Source: Acuticoccus sp963704595
GTDB taxonomy: Bacteria > Pseudomonadota > Alphaproteobacteria > Rhizobiales > Amorphaceae
NCBI GenBank assembly: GCA_963704595.1
Contig: OY969922.1
Coordinates: 496,001-560,000 of the forward strand
Length of the DNA stretch: 64,000 bases
Reading direction: 5' to 3'
In this document: positions 60,271 to 64,000 of the stretch, in pieces
Layout of the letters: each line of letters begins with the position of its first letter
Position numbering within the stretch: position 1 is the first letter of the stretch
Position numbers and translations under genes: made by a program
Notes under the pieces: generated by a model
Told to the model about the DNA's origin: nothing
Seen by the model: the letters and a program-made list of their open reading frames with translations, nothing else
Databases searched by the model: none

Positions 60271-60939
60271 ATGAACGTGAACGTGGTCGGGCGCGGCAGG
60301 ATCGGCACCGCCGTCGCCGAGTGGCTCGAAGCCTCGCCGGACTACGGCCTGCAGGACGTCATCACGCGGGACTGCACCGACTGGCGCGCGGCGCCGCTCA
60401 CCATCGACGCGGCCGGGCCCGGCGCGCTCCGCCGCTGGGGCGAGAGGCTGCTCGGCGAGGGCGACCTCTGGAGCGTCGGCGCCGCGGCACTGGCCGACCC
60501 TATGCTCTCCGCCGCCCTTGAGGCCGCCGCCACCCCGCGCGGGCACACTCTGCGGCTCTTCACCGGATGGGCGGCGGGGGTTTCGCTGGTCCCGCGCGGG
60601 ACGGCCGGAACGCTGCACATCCGGCAGGACGCGCCAGGGCTCGGCCCGGAACCTGGCATCGTCTTCGCCGGGCAGCTGGCGGACGCGGCGCTCCGCTTCC
60701 CGGACCATCTCAACACCGCGACGGCCGCTGCGCTGGCAGGGCCGGGCATTGCCTCCACCACCATCGAGCTTAGAAGTTCCGAGGCGGGCGGGGTCCACCG
60801 GATGACGACGGAATTCCGCACCGCCATTAACACCGTGCGCGCGGAGACGGACTTTCCGCCGGACCCGCCGGTGCACCCGGTCGCCGCCGCGCTGATCGCT
60901 GCGCTGGAGAGCCGCCGCGCCTGGCTCGTCTACGGCTGA
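60271..60939 (+). CDS. Aspartate dehydrogenase-like protein, short form
   Basis: 222 aa from the ATG at 60271 with GGAAGAG upstream, just beyond the terminator. An N-terminal NAD-binding start VVGRGRIGTAVAEWL is followed by a middle resembling the AspDH domain, and FPDHLNTATAAALAGPGIASTTIELRSSEAGGVHRMTTEF matches the family segment containing the conserved Asn, Ala-rich helix and late His. Genuine L-aspartate dehydrogenases have about 265 residues; this lacks part of the nucleotide-binding region, so its activity is uncertain. Function in this locus is not evident. Confidence 0.7.
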   Translation: MNVNVVGRGRIGTAVAEWLEASPDYGLQDVITRDCTDWRAAPLTIDAAGPGALRRWGERLLGEGDLWSVGAAALADPMLSAALEAAATPRGHTLRLFTGWAAGVSLVPRGTAGTLHIRQDAPGLGPEPGIVFAGQLADAALRFPDHLNTATAAALAGPGIASTTIELRSSEAGGVHRMTTEFRTAINTVRAETDFPPDPPVHPVAAALIAALESRRAWLVYG

Positions 60940-60948
60940 CGTGCCGGA

Positions 60949-61323
60949 TCAGGGCTCCAGCAGGAAGAATTTGCGGCCGATCTTGGCTTCGAGGCGCATC
61001 ACCTCGTCGAGCCGCATCCCGTCGCGGTCCTTGCGGACGAGGTGGATCATCGCGGACACCGTCTCGATCGAGGGCACGTCCATGATGAGGTACCAGGTGA
61101 AGTCCGGCGAGCCGGGCTGGCCGACCATGAAGAGGTCGTCGTCGACGGTCGCGAGGCACTTGGCGCCCATCTCTTCCCACTCAGTGAAAAGCGCCTTCAT
61201 CCGCGGCAGGATCTTCTCGCGCCGCTCCTCGCCGGTGGCGTCGAACCAGCCGCTGGTGGAGGCGCCGAGGAAGATGACGCGCAGCGGATCGGGGATGCGC
61301 GGCGCCTGGAATTCTACGGCCAT
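60949..61323 (-). CDS. Small conserved-looking protein of unknown function
   Basis: 124 aa from an ATG at 61323 with GAAAGGA upstream. I do not recognise the family. The sequence is balanced, not low complexity, with mixed strands and helices (PLRVIFLGASTSGWFD, REKILPRMKALFTEWEEMGAKCLATVDDDLFMVG, FTWYLIMDVPSIETVSAMIHLV). The pattern could fit a small alpha/beta ferredoxin-like fold. It lies 34 bp after the SDR gene on the same strand, so the two are probably co-transcribed. Confidence 0.7.
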   Translation of the reverse strand: MAVEFQAPRIPDPLRVIFLGASTSGWFDATGEERREKILPRMKALFTEWEEMGAKCLATVDDDLFMVGQPGSPDFTWYLIMDVPSIETVSAMIHLVRKDRDGMRLDEVMRLEAKIGRKFFLLEP

Positions 61324-61357
61324 GGGATCGTCCTTTCAGGTGGGGCGGGGATGCGCA

Positions 61358-62119
61358 TCAGCGCATCAGGAGGCCGCCGTTGATGTCGAGCGTGGCGCCG
61401 GTGACGAAGCCGGAGAGGGGCGAGGCGAGGTACACCGCCGCGGCGCCCACCTCGGCGTCGTTGCCGAGGCGCCTGACCGGAATGGTGGCAGCCAGCGCCT
61501 GCACCTTGTCCTGCGGCAGCGAGCGGCTCATCGGCCCCTCGATGGCCGCCGGCGCGATGGCGTTCACGGTGACGCCGTGGGGCGCCAGCTCCTGCGCGAA
61601 GCACTTGGTGAGCGCAAGGATGCCGCCCTTGGAGGCGGAGTAGTGCGCGCCGCCCACGAGCCCGCCGCGCTGGCCGGCCAGCGACGACAGGTTGATGATC
61701 CGGCCCGACCTGCGCTCCTTCATGCGCCGGCCCGCGGCGCGGCAGCCGATGAAGTGGCCCTTGAGGTTGATCGCCATCACCTCGTCCCACTCGGCAAGGT
61801 CCATGTCCCACACCGAACTCGCGACGGTCTTCGCGGCGTTGTTGACGAGGATGTCGACCGGCGTACCGAACTCGGCCTCCATCCTGTCGAGTGCGGCGTC
61901 GAAGGCGGTTTCGTCGCGCACGTCGAACACGTGGCCGATCACGCGGCCGCGGCCCGCGTCGAGCTCTGCGGCGACGGTGCCGATGTTGTCCGCCACGTCG
62001 CCCATCATCACCCTGGCGCCGGCGTCTGTGAACGCTCTGGCTATGGCGAGGCCGAGGCCCTGTGCGGCGCCGGTGACGAGTGCTGTTTGGCCAGAGAGAT
62101 CAAACGGTTCGGCGGTCAT
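61358..62119 (-). CDS. Short-chain dehydrogenase/reductase (FabG-like)
   Basis: 253 aa classical SDR from the ATG at 62119. TGAAQGLG at 17-24, NNAA at 93-96, Ser near 146 (INLSSLAGQRGG), Tyr160 and Lys164 (YSASK). It ends YLASPLSGFVTGATLDINGG. The partial SDR at the right edge of the window shares this tail almost exactly. It would oxidise or reduce a hydroxy/keto substrate. It is divergent from the FAD-linked oxidase gene. Confidence 0.92.
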   Translation of the reverse strand: MTAEPFDLSGQTALVTGAAQGLGLAIARAFTDAGARVMMGDVADNIGTVAAELDAGRGRVIGHVFDVRDETAFDAALDRMEAEFGTPVDILVNNAAKTVASSVWDMDLAEWDEVMAINLKGHFIGCRAAGRRMKERRSGRIINLSSLAGQRGGLVGGAHYSASKGGILALTKCFAQELAPHGVTVNAIAPAAIEGPMSRSLPQDKVQALAATIPVRRLGNDAEVGAAAVYLASPLSGFVTGATLDINGGLLMR

Positions 62120-62170
62120 TGTGAGACTCCTCGCACGACTGGCGGCTCGGGTGGCAGTAGGCGTATCGTA

Positions 62171-62225
62171 GGCAGCATATGTTTTACAGGCAACTGAAAA
62201 CGGTCCATATTCAGACTGAAAATGG
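62171..62225. promoter_or_regulatory. Divergent promoter region with two direct repeats and a shared 13-mer
   Basis: In the 145-bp gap, ACTGAAAACGG (62193-62203) and ACTGAAAATGG (62215-62225) are direct repeats 22 bp apart, about two DNA turns, and TTCAG-A-CTGAA (62210-62220) is a palindrome overlapping the second. GGCAGCATATGTT at 62171-62183 also occurs exactly within the palindrome at 47018-47030. These are good candidates for regulator binding between the SDR and the oxidase. Confidence 0.5.
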
Positions 62226-62264
62226 CGCGGTCGGTTCGGAGCGCCGTGCCGGACCGGAAGGACG

Positions 62265-63696
62265 ATGATGCCCGATATCGTGAAAGCTCTCACCGACGCG
62301 CTCGGCGTCGATATCGTCACCCCCGGCGCCGAGGTGCCGGAGAAATACCGCCACGACTGGGCCGGCCTTGCGCCCACCGAGCCGCTCGCGCTCCTGCGCC
62401 CGCGCAACCGGGAGGAGGTGTCCGAGGCGCTGCGGCTGTGCTCCGCGCACGGCGTGCCGGTGGTGCCGCAGGGCGGGCTGACGGGCATCTCCGGCGCCGC
62501 GCACCCGCACCCCGGCGGGATCGCGCTGTCGCTGGAGCGGATGAACCGGATCGTCTCGGTCGACCCGGACGGCGGCACGATGATCGCCGAGGCCGGCGTG
62601 GTGCTGGAGACCGCGCAGGAGGCCGCGGCGGCGGCCGGCCTGATGCTCGGCATCGACATCGGCGCGCGCGGCTCCTGCCAGCTCGGCGGGGTGATCGCCA
62701 CCAACGCCGGCGGCCACAACGTCGTGCGCTACGGGATGACCCGCGACCAGGTGCTGGGCCTCGAGGTGGTGCTCGCCGACGGCACCATCCTCGAAGACAT
62801 GAACACCCTCATCAAGAACAACGCGGGGCTGGAGCTGCGCCAGCTCTTCATCGGTTCGGAGGGCCTCCTCGGCATCGTGACGGCCTGCGTCCTGAAGCTC
62901 CACCCCGCGCAGCCGCTGCGCGAGACGGCGCTGATCGGCTGCCCCGGCACGCCGGAGGTGCTGCGCCTCCTGCGCGCCGCCCGCGCCGGCGTCGGCCCCA
63001 TGCTCTCCGCCTTCGAGGTGATGTGGCCGAGCTTCTACGAGACGATGGCGGAGCGCTGCGGCATCGCCCCGCCGCTCAGCGATCGTCACGGAGCATATGT
63101 CATCCTTGAGGCGTCCGGCACCGAGGCGAACCCGCCGCGCGGCCCGCTGGAGACGCCTGCTGGAAACGGCGTTCGAGGACGGCATCGTGACCGATGCGCT
63201 CCTCGCCGAATCGCTGGGGCAGGCGCACGAGATCTGGCGCATCCGCGAGACCCCGGCCGAGTACGGCACGGTGATCGGCCCGATCGTCCCGTTCGACGTC
63301 AGCCTCCCCACCGCCGCGATGCCGGAGGCCGTGACGCGGCTGGAGGGCGAGATCGCAGCGCGCTGGCCGGACGCCATCGCCATGAGCTACGGCCACATCG
63401 GCGACAACAACCTGCATCTCGTCGTGAACGTCCCCTCCGCCGGCAAGGCCCAGCCCGAGGGCGAGGTTAAGGCGCTGGTCTACGGCATCGTGCGCGAACT
63501 CGGCGGCACGATCTCCGCCGAGCACGGCATCGGCGCCATCAAGCGCGACTATCTCGGCTATTCGCGCACTCCGGCCCAGATCGCCACCATGCAGGCGATC
63601 AAGACCGCACTCGATCCCAACGGCATCCTCAACCCCGGCAAGAGCTTCGACGGGGTGGCGGCTGACGCGCCTAGCGCATCAGGAGGCCGCCGTTGA
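62265..63696 (+). pseudogene. FAD-binding oxidoreductase (glycolate oxidase/D-lactate dehydrogenase, GlcD-like), single-base frameshift
   Basis: The N-terminal FAD-binding PCMH part (LLRPRNREEVSEALRLCSAHGVPVVPQGGLTG, GSCQLGGVIATNAGGHNVVRYG, GSEGLLGIVTACVLKL) is read to about 63130, where the frame moves by one base. The C-terminal domain (RWRRLLETAFEDGIVTDALLAESLGQAHEIWRIRE, SYGHIGDNNLHLVVNV, ISAEHGIGAIKRDYLGYSRTPAQIATMQAIKTALDPNGILNPGK) follows. The total is 3 x 477 + 1 bases, so one inserted base, probably in the CCC near 63131, explains it. The enzyme would oxidise a 2-hydroxy acid. Ends overlap the facing SDR by 26 bp. Confidence 0.85.
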
Positions 63697-64000
63697 TGTC
63701 GAGCGTCGCCCCGGTGACGAAGCCGGACAGCGGCGAGGCGAGGTAGGCGGCGAGCGCGCCGACCTCCTCCGCCGCGCCGAGGCGGGCGAGCGGCACCTGC
63801 GAGGACACGGCCTTCAGCTTGTCCGGCGGTGCGAGCGCGGTCGCCTCGGTCAGGATCGGCCCCGGCGAGATGGCGTTGACGGTGATCCCGTGCGGCGCGA
63901 ACTCGTGCGCGAGGTAGCGGGTGAGGCCGATGATGCCGGCCTTGGCGCTGGCGTAGTGCGCGCCCTGCACCTGCGGCCCGCCCCGCTGCCCCGCCAGCGA
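63671..64000 (-). CDS. Short-chain dehydrogenase/reductase, C-terminal part (5' end outside window)
   Basis: About 109 residues are visible, reading in from the right edge as SLAGQRGGPQVQGAHYASAKAG; the catalytic Tyr-x-x-x-Lys (YASAK) is present and the nucleotide-binding half lies beyond the window. It ends YLASPLSGFVTGATLDINGG, nearly identical to the SDR at 61358-62119, so these are close paralogues flanking the FAD-linked oxidase. Confidence 0.88.
   Translation of the reverse strand, partial: SLAGQRGGPQVQGAHYASAKAGIIGLTRYLAHEFAPHGITVNAISPGPILTEATALAPPDKLKAVSSQVPLARLGAAEEVGALAAYLASPLSGFVTGATLDINGGLLMR

Noticed and set aside
61358..63704. The matching SDR gene ends as a mobile-element repeat
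   Set aside because: The similarity is explained by homologous coding sequence of two SDR genes in the same orientation; there are no target-site duplications or terminal inverted repeats.
1..64000. Insertion sequence, phage, CRISPR array, tRNA or rRNA gene
   Set aside because: No transposase or integrase frame, no regularly spaced repeats and no cloverleaf or rRNA-like stretch was found on reading both strands, though a tRNA search program would be more sensitive.

Overview
The window is GC-rich, tightly packed bacterial DNA. Overlapping ATGA/TGATG junctions, GTG and TTG starts, Tat-exported solute-binding proteins and many ABC/TRAP importers point to an alphaproteobacterium, probably of the Hyphomicrobiales/Rhodobacterales type; this is an inference from content, not a marker-based assignment. 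I see no rRNA, tRNA, CRISPR array, transposase or phage gene. The whole window is a catabolic region made of transport-plus-enzyme operons.

Layout. 1-749: end of an outer-membrane autotransporter barrel. 789-7310 (-): citryl-CoA lyase-like protein, frameshifted class III CoA-transferase, TRAP transporter (P, Q, M) and a Tat-exported amidohydrolase. 7448-10205 (+): intradiol dioxygenase, IclR regulator, MetE-like methyltransferase, behind an array of inverted repeats. 10236-20994 (-): branched-chain-type (HAAT) ABC importer, then a TfdB-like flavin monooxygenase, a GST-like/intradiol dioxygenase fusion, a flotillin and a polysaccharide deacetylase. 21301-25305: ACMSD-like amidohydrolase, 8-oxoguanine-deaminase-like enzyme, NicC-like monooxygenase. 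25318-30153 (-): polyamine-type ABC importer with a frameshifted PuuE-like deacetylase. 30522-38950 (+): SDR, amidase, urea/amide-type ABC importer, acetamidase/formamidase. 38995-41778: acetamidase remnant, orphan GAF histidine kinase, LysR regulator. 41828-46970 (-): ribose-type ABC importer with an LVIVD-repeat propeller. 47201-48897: nucleoside deaminase and PRISE-like reductase. 48941-54032 (-): a second sugar ABC importer with PfkB kinase and class I aldolase. 54328-55218 (-): epimerase. 55557-60215 (+): a second HAAT importer (one permease frameshifted). 60271-64000: aspartate-dehydrogenase-like protein, small unknown protein, two SDRs, frameshifted FAD-linked oxidase.

How it fits together. 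Six ABC importers and one TRAP system each sit with enzymes likely to act on the imported compound: aromatic hydroxylation and intradiol cleavage (7-17 kb), deamination/decarboxylation of heterocycles (21-25 kb), amide hydrolysis (31-39 kb), and sugar phosphorylation and aldol cleavage (49-54 kb).

The most notable points are the in-frame GST-like/intradiol dioxygenase fusion; a HAAT permease frame without a stop that stays open for 1,621 codons; and five genes whose broken frames are each repaired by removing one base. The last pattern looks more like base-insertion error in the assembly than real gene decay and affects how the broken genes should be read.
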